From positions 987,501 to 1,035,000 of the forward strand of contig JACVTC010000048.1 in the NCBI GenBank assembly GCA_016946835.1: 47,500 nt of DNA, in the 5' to 3' direction. Positions within the stretch are counted from its first letter, which is position 1; each line of letters begins with the position of its first letter. Of the stretch, positions 47,249-47,500 are shown piece after piece. The DNA is from Neocallimastix lanati (nom. inval.). Its lineage: Eukaryota > Neocallimastigomycota > Neocallimastigomycetes > Neocallimastigales > Neocallimastigaceae. The notes beneath the pieces are model-generated. The model saw only the letters and a list, made by a program, of their open reading frames with translations. It had not been told where the DNA came from and searched no databases. Both the position numbers and the translations under genes were made by a program.

Positions 47249-47500
47249 CATTATTCAAAAATATAATCTTTGTTCTATAATTTATAAATTTAATCAATTT
47301 AAATGTCATATAATTATTTTAATCTAATACAAATTATAAATATTATTAAAGTTTATTATATAAAAGTAACTTTTTTTAATTTAAGATTAAAATTAAAATA
47401 TATATAATTTATAATTATGATGTTTCTTTTATATATATAATATAATATTTAAAGTAAACTTTTTTCATAATTTATAAATTATATATAAATATTTATTCAT
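43878..47500. other. Non-coding, extremely AT-rich
   Basis: I find no ORF of substance, no tRNA-like fold and no transposon motif. The stretch has poly(T) or poly(A) runs near 43977-44008, 45290-45310, 45450-45478, 46694-46735 and 47221-47248, an ATTA run near 45330-45350, and otherwise irregular A/T sequence. The part next to 43878 should include the promoter and 5' untranslated region of the G-alpha gene. Confidence 0.5.

Overview
The window is extremely AT-rich (long A/T runs, 7-bp and trinucleotide satellites), eukaryotic, and gene-poor. Intron-split genes, LINE, Ty1/copia and Ty3/gypsy debris, and an ankyrin protein with Asn/Lys/Ile-rich codon use fit best with an anaerobic gut fungus (Neocallimastigomycota). 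A dictyostelid is the main alternative, but nine and ten exons per gene argue against it. This assignment is inference; no ribosomal or other marker gene lies in the window.

Layout. 1-9.3 kb: copia RNase H, integrase and RNase H fragments (50-312, 4889-5330, 8125-9075), a LINE fragment (5335-6330), and the first of two paralogous small secreted-protein genes (2478-3035, minus). 9.6-17 kb: the second paralog (9617-10147, minus), then satellite-rich DNA with a 12-bp array, a ~477-bp tandem duplication, a palindrome-bearing minisatellite, and a short foldback/MITE-like element with a perfect 10-bp direct repeat at both ends (15132-15502). 17.1-23.9 kb: a scrambled graveyard of at least two Ty3/gypsy elements in both orientations. 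24.6-27.2 kb: an intact intronless 856-residue protein with a ~500-residue unrecognised N-terminal region and ten ankyrin repeats, whose stop codon begins a TAA microsatellite. 27.2-30.4 kb: satellites. 30.4-32.5 kb: a nine-exon carrier-family gene (306 aa) that reads as a peroxisomal-type adenine nucleotide transporter and needs a 19-nt microexon. 34.6-37.6 kb: a 5'-truncated LINE with poly(A) tail and 12-bp target-site duplication. 37.9-40.6 kb: a second, internally deleted LINE of another family, ending next to a perfect 24-bp inverted repeat. 41.5-43.9 kb: a ten-exon minus-strand gene for a G-protein alpha subunit (388 aa) with G1-G4 motifs but no recognisable G5 motif. 43.9-47.5 kb: no gene seen.

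Host genes that look intact are five: the two secreted paralogs, the ankyrin protein, the carrier and the G-alpha. They do not form a cluster with a visible common function. Exon maps of the two split genes were built by hand from splice dinucleotides, reading phase and family alignment; every junction keeps phase and ends in a stop codon, but transcript evidence is absent.
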